Below the pieces are notes generated by a model that worked only from the letters and a program-made list of their open reading frames with translations, did not search any database and was not told where the DNA came from. From JAAFHB01 sp963675995 (GTDB taxonomy: Bacteria > Bacteroidota > Bacteroidia > Bacteroidales > Prolixibacteraceae): a stretch of 64,000 nt of DNA. Shown piece after piece: positions 1 through 9,413 of this stretch; positions within the stretch are counted from its first letter, which is position 1, and the number at the start of each line of letters is the position of its first letter. The stretch covers positions 1,550,001 through 1,614,000 of the forward strand of contig CAXXIY010000001.1 of the NCBI GenBank assembly GCA_963675995.2. The letters run 5' to 3'. Both the position numbers and the translations under genes were made by a program.

Positions 1-861
1 CCTGAATTTATCAACCTGCCCGGGATCCGGACCATCCTTACAGGGCTTTGGATTACCGGAATGAGCTACTGGGGATGCAGCCAGTATATTACCCAACGGG
101 CTCTTGCAGCAAAAAGTATGAAAGAGGCGCAGCGAGGGCTTCTTTTTGCAGGATATTTAAAAATATTGATGCCGTTTATTGTGGTATTACCTGGAATTGC
201 AGCATTTGTTCTTAAAGCCGAAATAACGAAAGCCGATCAGGCATACCCTTGGTTGGTGAATACGTTTATTCCTGCAGGAATAAAGGGTGTTGCTCTCGCT
301 GCCCTTGCCGGTGCAATTATTTCTGCCCTAAGTTCCATGGTAAATGCAACCGCCACTATTTTTACGTTTGACATCTACAAGAAATATCTGAAAAAGGAAG
401 CTACCGATAAAAATATGGTCTTAGCGGGGAGGATCAGCAGTTTTGTTGCCATCCTTGTCGCTATTTTAATCGCCCCGACGCTTAAAACACTGGATCAGGC
501 GTTTCAATTCATTCAGGAGTATACCGGTTTTATTAGTCCGGCGATCTTTGCATTGTTCTTCTATGGGTTATTCTGGAAACGAGCTACCTCCAATTCTGTA
601 CTTATTGCTTCCGCTGTTAGTATTCCTCTGTCTGCTTTACTAAAATATCTTTATCCGCAATTACCATTTCTTGACAGAATTGGAATCGTGTTTTTAATTA
701 TCAGTGCGATTATCATTGGTGTCTCATTATCCGGGTCTGGCAAAACCCAACCCGGGGCTATTATTCTGTCTAAAAAATTATTCAAAACAGACTGGGTATT
801 TAACTCGCTTTCACTGGGAATCATTATAATCCTATCTTTCTTATATTATATCTTTTGGTAA
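1..861 (+). CDS. Sodium:solute symporter (SSS family), C-terminal fragment
   Basis: The reading frame is open to the left window edge, so this is the C-terminal part of a larger symporter; the first Met at position 61 is internal. The sequence SYWGCSQYITQRALAAKS, followed by hydrophobic segments alternating with short charged loops, is typical of the sodium/solute symporter family (SglT/PutP-like), in particular the sugar branch of Bacteroidota. About six to seven membrane helices remain. The family couples sodium entry to uptake of sugars or other small solutes across the inner membrane. It lies 40 bp upstream of a beta-galactosidase and leads a run of same-strand glycosidase genes, so uptake of a released monosaccharide is the likely job (inference). 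The substrate cannot be told from the fragment. Confidence 0.85.
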   Translation, partial: PEFINLPGIRTILTGLWITGMSYWGCSQYITQRALAAKSMKEAQRGLLFAGYLKILMPFIVVLPGIAAFVLKAEITKADQAYPWLVNTFIPAGIKGVALAALAGAIISALSSMVNATATIFTFDIYKKYLKKEATDKNMVLAGRISSFVAILVAILIAPTLKTLDQAFQFIQEYTGFISPAIFALFFYGLFWKRATSNSVLIASAVSIPLSALLKYLYPQLPFLDRIGIVFLIISAIIIGVSLSGSGKTQPGAIILSKKLFKTDWVFNSLSLGIIIILSFLYYIFW

Positions 862-901
862 ATTCAGGTATCCGAAAATCGATTAAAATAAGGACAACAT
901 T

Positions 902-3889
902 ATGATCAGTAGTTCAAAGTCTTATGCATTTAATATACGACCGTTTATCTTTGGTTGTATTTTCCTGATGTCAGGAGTTTTGTCAGCTCAGAATTCAGAT
1001 TCTTTACGCCAGGTTATCAAAGGGATAAATTTTGAGACCCCTGTTTTGTCACCTATCCCTCAAAAAGTCTTCGGTATAAAACAAGCATCTATTTCGCTGA
1101 ATGGAACCTGGGATTTCAATCCCGGAAACGGAAAAGATCAGTATTCTGCGAAAATAGAAGTTCCGGGCGAGTGGGAGATGCAAGGATTTAATGTGACAAA
1201 AGGGAAGATTGCAGTTTACCGGAGATCATTTTCAATTCCCGATGATTGGAGGGGCAACCGTGTAAAAATCCGTTTTGATGGGATCAGTTCCTATGCCCTG
1301 ATTAATGTGAATGGCAAATCCATTGGCTCCCACGAAGGAAGTTTCGTGGCTTTTGAGTTTGACATTACTGATGCTGTAAAACCAGGGGATAACCTCCTTG
1401 CGGTTGAGGTGCAGTGTGAAACGGTTTCCGATTTGCTCGCCTGTACCTCCCAATATGCAGCGCATCCTGTTGGAGGTATTCTCCGGAAGGTGACCCTTTT
1501 TACACTTCCTGCAAATCATATTTCTGACTTTTCGTGGAGTGTGAAATTTGATCCACAGTATCGCGATGCCACGCTGGAGGTGACTAGTAAGGTAGTGTTT
1601 AACGGAAATCCCCGATCCAATGTTGACCTTCAGTTTGCCCTTCAGGATGCTAAAGGCAACCATGTTGAACTGAGCAGAAACACTTTCGAGGTACCAGGCA
1701 ACAAGGCTACGAGTGAGGTGAATTGCCCTTTATTTGTAAAATCTCCGGAAAAGTGGGATCCGGAACATCCAAATCTTTACCTTTTGACTACTTCACTGGT
1801 GTCAGATGGAAAGATTCTACATTCAAATAGTCAGAAAATCGGGTTCAGGCAAATTGAATTGCGGGGGAATCAATTTTTTGTGAATAATTGCCCGATTAAA
1901 TTAAGAGGTGTCAATCGTCACGAAGTACACCCCTTGCGTGGCCGCAGTCTGACACCTGCACTTTGTCGCAGGGATGTGGAGTTGTTCCGGACAGGAAACT
2001 GCAATTACATCAGGACCTCACATTATCCACCTTCAGAAGAGTTCCTGCAGGCTTGTGATGAACTGGGAATGTTTGTTGAAAGCGAATCATCGCTCTGCTG
2101 GATCGATCATGGCGCAAGTCCTATCTGGAAATCATGGAACTACCTCAGTACCGAATATTTGCCTTATATGGTGCGTGCAAATCTTGAAAATGTTCTTTCA
2201 GGCAGACAGCACCCAAGTGTGATTATCTGGTCGCTCGGAAACGAAAGTCGCTGGAGTCCACTATGGGAGAGGGTGTTGTTAGAGGATAAAAAACTTGATC
2301 CTTCACGACCCACCTCGTTTCATGATCAATGCTGGGGGAACTATAACAATTCAAAAAGCACTGCTAATGTGGCCAACTATCACTATCCTGGCCTGAATGG
2401 CCCCCGCGAATGTGAGAAAGATCGGAACCGGCCTACCCTGTTTGGCGAATATATGCACGTTCAATGTTATGCACGTCGCGAATTGGAGACTGATCCTTCG
2501 GTCCGGTCCGATGCTTATGCAAATACATTGAAACAGATGGTTGATTCCGTTTACAGTTATCCGGCATCGCTCGGGGGAGCGATATGGTCAGGAATAGATG
2601 ATATCTTTCATCTTTCTAAAGATAAAATCTGCGGATATGGGCCATGGGGTCCGATTGATGGATGGCGTCGGGAAAAACCCGAATATATTGGAATGAAAAA
2701 ATCATATGCCCCTGTTATTATTTCAAATCTTCAATCCTTAAAAGTGGTGAACGGTAAGATGAGACTTGAACTTGAAAATCGGTTTAATTTCACAAATCTG
2801 AATGAGCTGAAAATCAAAATTAGTATTGGGTCAACAGCTATTTCGGTTAAACCAGATATCGCGCCACTTTCAAAAGGATCAGTGGATGTTATTATTCCAG
2901 GGATTATAACAGCAGATAATCTGAGGATTACCTTTACGGATCCAAGGGGATTTATCTGTCAGGACGAGATCATTCCGTTGAGACAAAAAGTCACTTCCGT
3001 TGGACCAAAAGTAAAAGTCAATGTTAACCTGGGGGAGGATAAAGATAGTTGGATCATCCGGTCAGGAAAATCAATCTTTAAAATCAATAAGATCAATGGA
3101 CTACTTGGTTGCACAACTACCCGAGGTGTAGATTTGATTACCAGGGGGGGAGAAATGATGTTGGTTCCATTCAACAAGGACGATGGGGGAGCTCCCGGGA
3201 TAGCCGCAAATAATTACACACAGGATATTCAACCGCTTAATTACCTTCCGGTTGACAATTTCACTATGGAATCTGTAATTCCTGTGAAAAATGATAATGG
3301 TTCAATTAAGGTTACGCTGATCGGCGGAATTGAAAATAAGCTCCATGGAACCCGGAATTTCGTATTTAATCCTGATGGAACGGTGACAGTCAGCTATGAT
3401 TATACAACACTCCTTGATTTCAAAGGGAAGGACCTGCTTCGTCAGTTCGGACTTTTGTTTACACTGCCTAAGTCGTTTGACCTGTTAAGCTGGGAGCGTA
3501 AGGGATTGTGGACGGTTTATCCTGAAAATGATATCAACCGTTTAAAGGGGTTTGCCAAAGCGCTTCCACGCGATATGAAATATGTGGAAGTTCCCCGTGA
3601 AGTTCCGTCAGGTGAATGGAAAGACAATTCAAACAAATTAGGTACGAATGATTTCAGGAGTACCAAGGACCATATCCTTCAGGCATCAATAATAAACAGG
3701 AATAAACAGGAGTTTATGGTTGAGTCTGACGGCTCACAAAGTGCCCGGGCATGGATTGATGGTGATAAATCCAGGTTTCTTGTTGCCGGACTGAACGGTC
3801 CGGGTTCTTGTCATTTCTTTACCGGACCACGCCCTGAATTTAAGAAGGGGGAGCATCTGCAGGGAGAATTTATTCTCATCGTAAAATAA
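902..3889 (+). CDS. Secreted GH2 beta-galactosidase
   Basis: A 995-residue glycoside hydrolase family 2 protein with an N-terminal signal peptide ending near SGVLSAQ. The order is: jelly-roll sugar-binding domain (about 50-200), immunoglobulin-like domain (about 205-320), TIM barrel (about 325-600) and C-terminal beta-galactosidase-type domains to the end. The barrel opens with the family motif GVNRHEVHPLRGR. The acid/base is Glu448 in WSLGNES and the nucleophile is Glu516 in LFGEYMH, matching the two catalytic glutamates of LacZ-type enzymes. It should remove terminal beta-galactose, although beta-glucuronidase or other GH2 activities cannot be excluded from sequence alone. It sits between a sugar symporter and a glycosidase-like lipoprotein in what looks like one operon. 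The protein is complete and of usual length. Confidence 0.92.
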   Translation: MISSSKSYAFNIRPFIFGCIFLMSGVLSAQNSDSLRQVIKGINFETPVLSPIPQKVFGIKQASISLNGTWDFNPGNGKDQYSAKIEVPGEWEMQGFNVTKGKIAVYRRSFSIPDDWRGNRVKIRFDGISSYALINVNGKSIGSHEGSFVAFEFDITDAVKPGDNLLAVEVQCETVSDLLACTSQYAAHPVGGILRKVTLFTLPANHISDFSWSVKFDPQYRDATLEVTSKVVFNGNPRSNVDLQFALQDAKGNHVELSRNTFEVPGNKATSEVNCPLFVKSPEKWDPEHPNLYLLTTSLVSDGKILHSNSQKIGFRQIELRGNQFFVNNCPIKLRGVNRHEVHPLRGRSLTPALCRRDVELFRTGNCNYIRTSHYPPSEEFLQACDELGMFVESESSLCWIDHGASPIWKSWNYLSTEYLPYMVRANLENVLSGRQHPSVIIWSLGNESRWSPLWERVLLEDKKLDPSRPTSFHDQCWGNYNNSKSTANVANYHYPGLNGPRECEKDRNRPTLFGEYMHVQCYARRELETDPSVRSDAYANTLKQMVDSVYSYPASLGGAIWSGIDDIFHLSKDKICGYGPWGPIDGWRREKPEYIGMKKSYAPVIISNLQSLKVVNGKMRLELENRFNFTNLNELKIKISIGSTAISVKPDIAPLSKGSVDVIIPGIITADNLRITFTDPRGFICQDEIIPLRQKVTSVGPKVKVNVNLGEDKDSWIIRSGKSIFKINKINGLLGCTTTRGVDLITRGGEMMLVPFNKDDGGAPGIAANNYTQDIQPLNYLPVDNFTMESVIPVKNDNGSIKVTLIGGIENKLHGTRNFVFNPDGTVTVSYDYTTLLDFKGKDLLRQFGLLFTLPKSFDLLSWERKGLWTVYPENDINRLKGFAKALPRDMKYVEVPREVPSGEWKDNSNKLGTNDFRSTKDHILQASIINRNKQEFMVESDGSQSARAWIDGDKSRFLVAGLNGPGSCHFFTGPRPEFKKGEHLQGEFILIVK

Positions 3890-3945
3890 GATTACGTTTA
3901 CAGCCATCCAATATATTGTAGAATAGTCATTTAAAAGAATATGTC

Positions 3946-6171
3946 ATGCTAAGAAGATTGAATTATCCGGCCCTGTGCTTTTTAATAATTGCAACCATCT
4001 CCTGCTCGGATATCAGAATAAAGACAAAAGAGCTGACGTTTATTTTGTCTGAGCAAGGCGAAATAACCGGAATGCAATTGGCAGGTGGCAAATCGATTAA
4101 ACCTTTTAGTTTAACAACAAGCTTACAGGGAACTAAAGTAAAAGGGGCTATAATTTCCAGGAAAAATGTTGATGGTTCTGTTGAATTTGAAAAAGTGTTG
4201 GTAAATGATTCTCTGAAATCTTCGTGTATACTCCTTGAACGTTATATTCCGACACCCAACAGTATCCGGTGTGAATTAACTATTAAGGGGAATGGCGCGC
4301 CGTGGGGCACTTCCATCGAAACCAAGGTGGCTTACCCCGTTCGGAGGGGCCATTCGAAAATGTGGACAACCTGGGGAGCGCCTCAATTTGATTCCACTAA
4401 GATGGGAGGCAATCAGCGTAAGACCCTGCGAAAATTTGAACCAATCAGGAAAGTGGATAATAATCATTCCTGGATTGATCCTTTAGTTCCCATCCCATTT
4501 GCCAATGCAACCTATTTCTACGGAGCTGTTTTTTTCAGTTATGATCAAAAACGTGTTGGATTTGCTCCATTTCAGGGAAATCTGTTTAGTATTCCAATGG
4601 TTTCGATACTCGAAGACAGTGATAACAGCGGAATTACAATAGCCTTGTCTCCCCAGGATAATATCATTGATCTGACGATGAAAACATCAGAGCAGGGGAC
4701 CATTGCCTTCAGCAGGCTGTTTAACCGTATTTCAAAGAAGAACACTATATCGTTTTCGTTTGATATCATTGCCCACGAAAGTGACTGGCGTTGTGGCTTA
4801 TCATGGATGCGGGATCGTTATCCGGGATATTTCTTGCCTCTTAATCCGCTTGCGAACCAGATGGGAGGAACCGGCGCCTATTCATCCTATTCTATGGAAT
4901 CGCTCAACTTTGATATGGAAAAGATGAAAAAAATGGTTTTCACAGTCAATTGGCAGGCCAGTTTTGATTTTCCCTATATGGGTATGTATCTCCCTCCTCT
5001 GCAACGCAACGAAAAATGGCGACGATTTGGAGGTGGTATGATTTCCATTGCCGAGATGGACCATTTTGCCCAAAAATACAGGGATAAAGGCTTTTATGTT
5101 TTAAATTATTTCAATGTAACAGAATTTGGAGCCAAGGTTAAATATCCACCGGACTCAATAGTTGTAAACAAAGCTGATCCCCAATTATGGAAAGATTGTA
5201 ATGATCTGCTCTATTCGAAATTTGAGAAGGCGATACTTCCTACACCTGAAATGTGCATCAAAGACCCTAAATTCAAAAAAGCAAACGTTCCGGTCCCTTT
5301 TTATACCTGGGAAAAGGGTATCGCAACCGATTGCGGAGACAGTGTATACAGTGAGTTTCTGTTGGAACAGGCACGACGGCATGTACAGGAAATACCCAAT
5401 TCGTTTGGTATTTGCATTGACCGGCTCGACTGGCTGCGGATGTTTAATGAACGTGCTGATGACGGGATCACCTGGTTTGAGGGGAAACCGGTCCGCTCCA
5501 TTGTCACTTCATGGAAAAATCTCTCCCCCAAACTTTCGTCCATTATGCATGGCGCCAATAAGGTGATATTTGCCAATAATCATACAAAACGTATCGACAT
5601 CCTCGAGCATGTTGATGGCTTATTCGATGAGTTTACCTATGCTGGCAGTTCGCTGAATCTTACTGCTTTCCTGTGTATAAGCAAACCTGCACTGGGATGG
5701 ACTGATACCGCAGAGAGTGTAAGACGTGAAGGTGGCGATTGTTTTTTTCAGAAATATCTGTATATGGGGGTTTTCCCCATGTGCCCTTTCCCTAACAACG
5801 ATCACTCCATTACGCAATCTCCGGATATTGACCAGTTTTACCTCGACTACGGACCTCTGATGAAACTGATGCAGGAGCGCGAGTGGGTATTGAAACCACA
5901 TGTTGTAAGTTCGAAAGATCACCTTGCCAGGGTAAATATCTTTAAAATTAAAGATGGATATTCCATACCTGTTGTTTATGGAGAAAAAGAGAATGTGGAA
6001 GTGGAGCTAAATAATGTGGATGATCTCAAAGATGGGTTTTCGTGCCTGGCTTACCATCCCGGAAGTGAACAACCTGTAAAAGTAGAGTATATCAAAGAGG
6101 GGAAAAAGATTATCCTGAATGTTCCATTGATAAGAGGCTGTGCGATGCTGTATTTAACCAATAGCAAATAA
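3946..6171 (+). CDS. Lipoprotein of unrecognised, glycosidase-like family
   Basis: A 741-residue protein starting with a lipoprotein signal (hydrophobic run then ATISCSD, with Cys20 as the likely lipidated residue). I do not recognise a named family with certainty. The first 270 or so residues look like a beta-sandwich. The middle (about 290-620) has TIM-barrel-like features: a run of acidic and aromatic motifs such as FDFPYMGMY, GICIDRLDWLRM and VDGLFDEFTY, with Asp and Glu at strand ends as in retaining glycosidases or GH36/DUF6259-like proteins. The last 100 residues resemble a small beta domain. It lies 56 bp after the GH2 gene and 5 bp before the GH29 gene, so it is very likely co-transcribed and acts at the cell surface or periplasm on the same glycan. 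The enzymatic role is inference. Confidence 0.6.
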   Translation: MLRRLNYPALCFLIIATISCSDIRIKTKELTFILSEQGEITGMQLAGGKSIKPFSLTTSLQGTKVKGAIISRKNVDGSVEFEKVLVNDSLKSSCILLERYIPTPNSIRCELTIKGNGAPWGTSIETKVAYPVRRGHSKMWTTWGAPQFDSTKMGGNQRKTLRKFEPIRKVDNNHSWIDPLVPIPFANATYFYGAVFFSYDQKRVGFAPFQGNLFSIPMVSILEDSDNSGITIALSPQDNIIDLTMKTSEQGTIAFSRLFNRISKKNTISFSFDIIAHESDWRCGLSWMRDRYPGYFLPLNPLANQMGGTGAYSSYSMESLNFDMEKMKKMVFTVNWQASFDFPYMGMYLPPLQRNEKWRRFGGGMISIAEMDHFAQKYRDKGFYVLNYFNVTEFGAKVKYPPDSIVVNKADPQLWKDCNDLLYSKFEKAILPTPEMCIKDPKFKKANVPVPFYTWEKGIATDCGDSVYSEFLLEQARRHVQEIPNSFGICIDRLDWLRMFNERADDGITWFEGKPVRSIVTSWKNLSPKLSSIMHGANKVIFANNHTKRIDILEHVDGLFDEFTYAGSSLNLTAFLCISKPALGWTDTAESVRREGGDCFFQKYLYMGVFPMCPFPNNDHSITQSPDIDQFYLDYGPLMKLMQEREWVLKPHVVSSKDHLARVNIFKIKDGYSIPVVYGEKENVEVELNNVDDLKDGFSCLAYHPGSEQPVKVEYIKEGKKIILNVPLIRGCAMLYLTNSK

Positions 6172-6176
6172 ATATT

Positions 6177-7517
6177 ATGATGATAAAGATTGGAGGAATA
6201 ATTCCTTTGTGTTGCTTACTACTCTTAATTACAGTGATGGGCAAGGCGCAGCAAAAAATAGATCCTAAGGAGATAAGGGATAAAATGCAATGGTTTGGCG
6301 ATGCAAAGCTCGGCATTTTTATACATGCAGGTATTTACTCGGTGAATGGGATTGATGAATCATGGAGTTTTCACAATAAAAAAATCAGCCATACCGATTA
6401 TATGAAGCAATTAAAAGGGTTCACGCTTAATAATTATGATCCCTCTTCATGGGCTGACCTTATACAGGAGAGTGGCGCGCGATATGCGGTGATTACAACC
6501 AAACATCATGACGGGGTGGCCATGTATGACACGAAAATGAATAACTTGAGTATCGTTAAGGCTTCTCCTGCAAAGCGGGATATGGTCCGACCATTTTTCG
6601 AAGAATTGCGCAAACGAAATATAAAATGTGGCGCTTATTTTTCGCTGATTGACTGGTCTGATTCGAATTATCCTGGCTTTTTGAAGGATAGCTCACGTTA
6701 TAAGATTGCAGATGATTACGACCGGTGGAACCGTTTCAGGGCTTTCTTCCAGGGGCAGATTAAGGAGATCAGCACGCAATTTAACCCTGACTTATGGTGG
6801 TTTGACGGTGATTGGGAACACAGTTCCGAAGAGTGGGAATCTCAGAAAGTACGCCATATTATTTTAAAAGGAAATCCCAATTCGATTATCAATGGACGCC
6901 TTCAGGGGTATGGCGACTATGATACACCCGAACAGAATTTTCCTGTTTCGAGGCCAAAATATAATTGGTGGGAATTGTGTATGACAACAAACGACAACTG
7001 GGGCTTTCACCATGATAAGAACTGGAAAACACCTTATGAGATAATCACCATTTTTGTGGATGCAGTCGCCAACGGTGGCAACTTACTGTTGGATATGGGT
7101 CCGAAGGAGGATGGTACAATTCCTGATGAACAGATCCATGTTTTAAAGGAACTGGGCGCATGGAATAAAAAACATGGAGAGGCCATTTTTAATACAGTGG
7201 GTGGTCTTCCGCAAGGACATTTTTACGGCCCGACCACCCTATCAAAAGACTCAACTTCTCTCTATTTATTTCTTCATGGTCATGTTAACGGAACTATAAT
7301 GATTAAAGGGTTGATCAATAATATTTTATCCGTCTCGGTGGTTGGTGACGGTACCCAATTGACACATAAGGTGGTAGGCAAAATCTCATGGAGTCCGGTT
7401 CCTGGTTTAGTTTACATTGACGTTCCTGAAAATACCTTTGACAAATATGTTACTGTTCTGAAGGTGAAACTTGAGAAACCCTTAAGACTGTATCGGGGAC
7501 AAGGGGGATTGAATTAA
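6177..7517 (+). CDS. Secreted GH29 alpha-L-fucosidase
   Basis: A 446-residue family 29 glycoside hydrolase with a signal peptide (MMIKIGGIIPLCCLLLL, cleavage near GKAQQ). Family hallmarks include KLGIFIHAGIYSVNG near the N terminus, YAVITTKHHDGVAMYDT and the nucleophile region WWFDGDWE, with Asp210 as the expected nucleophile. The acid/base is poorly conserved in GH29 and I do not assign it. The catalytic barrel fills about residues 30-350 and a C-terminal beta domain follows. It should hydrolyse terminal alpha-linked L-fucose. The start lies 5 bp after the preceding gene, and ATG 6177 or ATG 6180 are equally possible. The next gene is a sugar kinase fusion, and a FucP-type transporter lies about 7.6 kb downstream, which fits fucose release and use. 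Confidence 0.93.
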   Translation: MMIKIGGIIPLCCLLLLITVMGKAQQKIDPKEIRDKMQWFGDAKLGIFIHAGIYSVNGIDESWSFHNKKISHTDYMKQLKGFTLNNYDPSSWADLIQESGARYAVITTKHHDGVAMYDTKMNNLSIVKASPAKRDMVRPFFEELRKRNIKCGAYFSLIDWSDSNYPGFLKDSSRYKIADDYDRWNRFRAFFQGQIKEISTQFNPDLWWFDGDWEHSSEEWESQKVRHIILKGNPNSIINGRLQGYGDYDTPEQNFPVSRPKYNWWELCMTTNDNWGFHHDKNWKTPYEIITIFVDAVANGGNLLLDMGPKEDGTIPDEQIHVLKELGAWNKKHGEAIFNTVGGLPQGHFYGPTTLSKDSTSLYLFLHGHVNGTIMIKGLINNILSVSVVGDGTQLTHKVVGKISWSPVPGLVYIDVPENTFDKYVTVLKVKLEKPLRLYRGQGGLN

Positions 7518-7532
7518 TGCATTTTATGATCT

Positions 7533-9275
7533 ATGGGTAAAGTATATGCAGGCATCGATATTGGAGGTACCTGGTTAAAAGGGATTACATTTGAAATGGA
7601 GGAGGGAATGCGCTTCTCCGATATTCGGGATACCATAAAAAGTAAACCTGTTTTAAAGGTAAAAAGCCGACTTTCACCTTTAACGACTCCTCTTGAATTT
7701 ATTGAAGCGCTTAAAGAATTGCTCGCTTTGATGCTTCCTCAGGGAGAGGTTGTTAGCGGAATCGGGATATCGACCGCTGGTGTAGTTGATTATGCAGGGA
7801 AAAAACTCGTGGTTGCGGCGAACCATCTTAGCGCATTACTCGATCCGCAATGGATGGAGTACCTCGAGAATCGTTTCAAAGTACCTGTAACCTTAATTAA
7901 TGATGCCGATGCTGCCTCTATTGGCGCTGCCTCATTAGGCTATCTGTCTGGATTTAAGACAATAGGAATTATGCCAATCGGAACTGGCCTGGGATTTACT
8001 GTTTGGCGAAACGGACGGAAATGGACACCGAACTTCTCCGTCCCTTTGCTAGGTTGTACCTATACTCCTGCGGGTTACTACGATGAAATTGTAAGCGCGT
8101 CTGAATTGGCTAAGTTTGATAAGGCTAATTGTCTGGTTAATATTTTTAAAGAAGTTGAATTTAAAGGGGTTCGCGAAAGATACATTAAAAACTTGTCCGG
8201 AATAATTTGCACATCTTTTCTGCTCTATGGTACAAATAAGATTCTGATCGGTGGTGGGTTGGCAGATGCTGTTACTACAATTGAGTTTCCACTTGCTGAA
8301 TTGTTGAAAAACGAACTTCAACGGGAAAATTTTCTTTCAAGCGGGGGAATTGAAATAGAAGTAATGCCTGAGGGTAACCTTATTCCGTTGATTGGCGTCG
8401 GCTTATTGGCGATCGGCGAGGAGAGGGCACAAACATCACGTATAGTCAGGAATTATGCCGATTTCAATACAGAACTCCCTTATGACAAAACCATGAGGCT
8501 CGAAAAGAGTTCATCCGAAAATTTGGTCCGTCTCTTTTGGAATTCAGAACAGGAGTCAGGTAATCAACTTGAAAAATCCCTGCCATCAATTGCCGCTGTC
8601 GCTGATAGTATTGCCCTGAATCTGGAGAAAGGAGGACGGTTAATTTATGTAGGAGCGGGTACAAGTGGCCGACTAGCCGCCATTGATACAGTGGAAATTG
8701 CGTGTACATTCGGTTTTCCGCGAGAACGCGTCCTTACCTTTATTTCGGGTGGGGTAGCAGATGCATCAATTGATATTGAGACTAATTTTGAAGAGGATGC
8801 AAGTGCTGTTCCCGAATTGTTGCTCGCTAATTTAACATCCAATGATATTGTGATCGGCATTTCGGTAAGTGGATCGGCTTACTTTGTTCAATCGGCGTTG
8901 GGATTTGCAAGGTTTGTTGGGGCTTACACGGTTATGATACAGGAGGAGGAGCGTGAGACACTTCCTTTTTGCGATCGGGTAATCTCGTTGCAATCAGGAA
9001 ATGAAGTTTTAGCCGGTTCCACACGGATGAAAGCCGGAACTGCGACAAAAAAAGTGCTGAATTTTCTTTCAACGACTGCTATGATACGAATGGGTAAAGT
9101 GCATGGATGCTACATGACAGAGGTGGAGTGTATCAATGATAAACTGATTAAACGGGCTCAGAACATTCTTCACATCCTATACGGAATGGATGAGATAATG
9201 GCCTATAATGCCTTAAAAAATAATAGTTTTGCTTTAAATAAGACAATCAATGCAATTATAAAAAGCGGGAATTGA
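7533..9275 (+). CDS. Fusion of ROK-family sugar kinase and MurQ-type etherase (SIS) domain
   Basis: A 580-residue two-domain cytoplasmic protein. Residues 1-300 are a ROK sugar kinase: the N-terminal phosphate-binding motif GIDIGGTWLKG, an Asn-Asp pair (NDADAAS, about residue 125) at the catalytic base position, and PIGTGLGF for ATP binding. The usual ROK zinc motif (CxCGxxGC) is not visible. Residues 310-580 match N-acetylmuramic acid 6-phosphate etherase (MurQ): YVGAGTSGRL, DTVEIACTFG with Glu388, an acidic stretch near residue 420 and the signature LAGSTRMKAGT near 495-505. Glu388 and the acidic stretch correspond to the two glutamates needed in E. coli MurQ. The pair suggests phosphorylation of MurNAc or a related amino sugar followed by lactyl ether cleavage to GlcNAc-6-phosphate. 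Alternatively the second half could regulate the first, as the MurQ-related GCKR does for glucokinase. Confidence 0.85.
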   Translation: MGKVYAGIDIGGTWLKGITFEMEEGMRFSDIRDTIKSKPVLKVKSRLSPLTTPLEFIEALKELLALMLPQGEVVSGIGISTAGVVDYAGKKLVVAANHLSALLDPQWMEYLENRFKVPVTLINDADAASIGAASLGYLSGFKTIGIMPIGTGLGFTVWRNGRKWTPNFSVPLLGCTYTPAGYYDEIVSASELAKFDKANCLVNIFKEVEFKGVRERYIKNLSGIICTSFLLYGTNKILIGGGLADAVTTIEFPLAELLKNELQRENFLSSGGIEIEVMPEGNLIPLIGVGLLAIGEERAQTSRIVRNYADFNTELPYDKTMRLEKSSSENLVRLFWNSEQESGNQLEKSLPSIAAVADSIALNLEKGGRLIYVGAGTSGRLAAIDTVEIACTFGFPRERVLTFISGGVADASIDIETNFEEDASAVPELLLANLTSNDIVIGISVSGSAYFVQSALGFARFVGAYTVMIQEEERETLPFCDRVISLQSGNEVLAGSTRMKAGTATKKVLNFLSTTAMIRMGKVHGCYMTEVECINDKLIKRAQNILHILYGMDEIMAYNALKNNSFALNKTINAIIKSGN

Positions 9276-9370
9276 CCATTTCGATATTGGCCGACTTTAA
9301 ATTATTTAGGTTGATCCGACGCTTTTTAGATCCATTATAAATTGTGCGGATTTAATTTATTTTCTTTTTA

Positions 9371-9384
9371 TTCTCACGTGAGAA
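9371..9384. promoter_or_regulatory. Perfect 14-bp palindrome, probable LacI-family operator
   Basis: TTCTCACGTGAGAA is a perfect inverted repeat 29 bp upstream of the LacI-family gene start. Length, symmetry and a central CG are typical of LacI-family operators. A near-consensus -7 box (TTATTTTG, one mismatch to TAnnTTTG) lies 3 bp downstream, so a bound repressor would block it. Autoregulation is the simplest inference. Confidence 0.6.
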
Positions 9385-9413
9385 CGATTATTTTGTGATA
9401 ACCAGGGTTAGCC

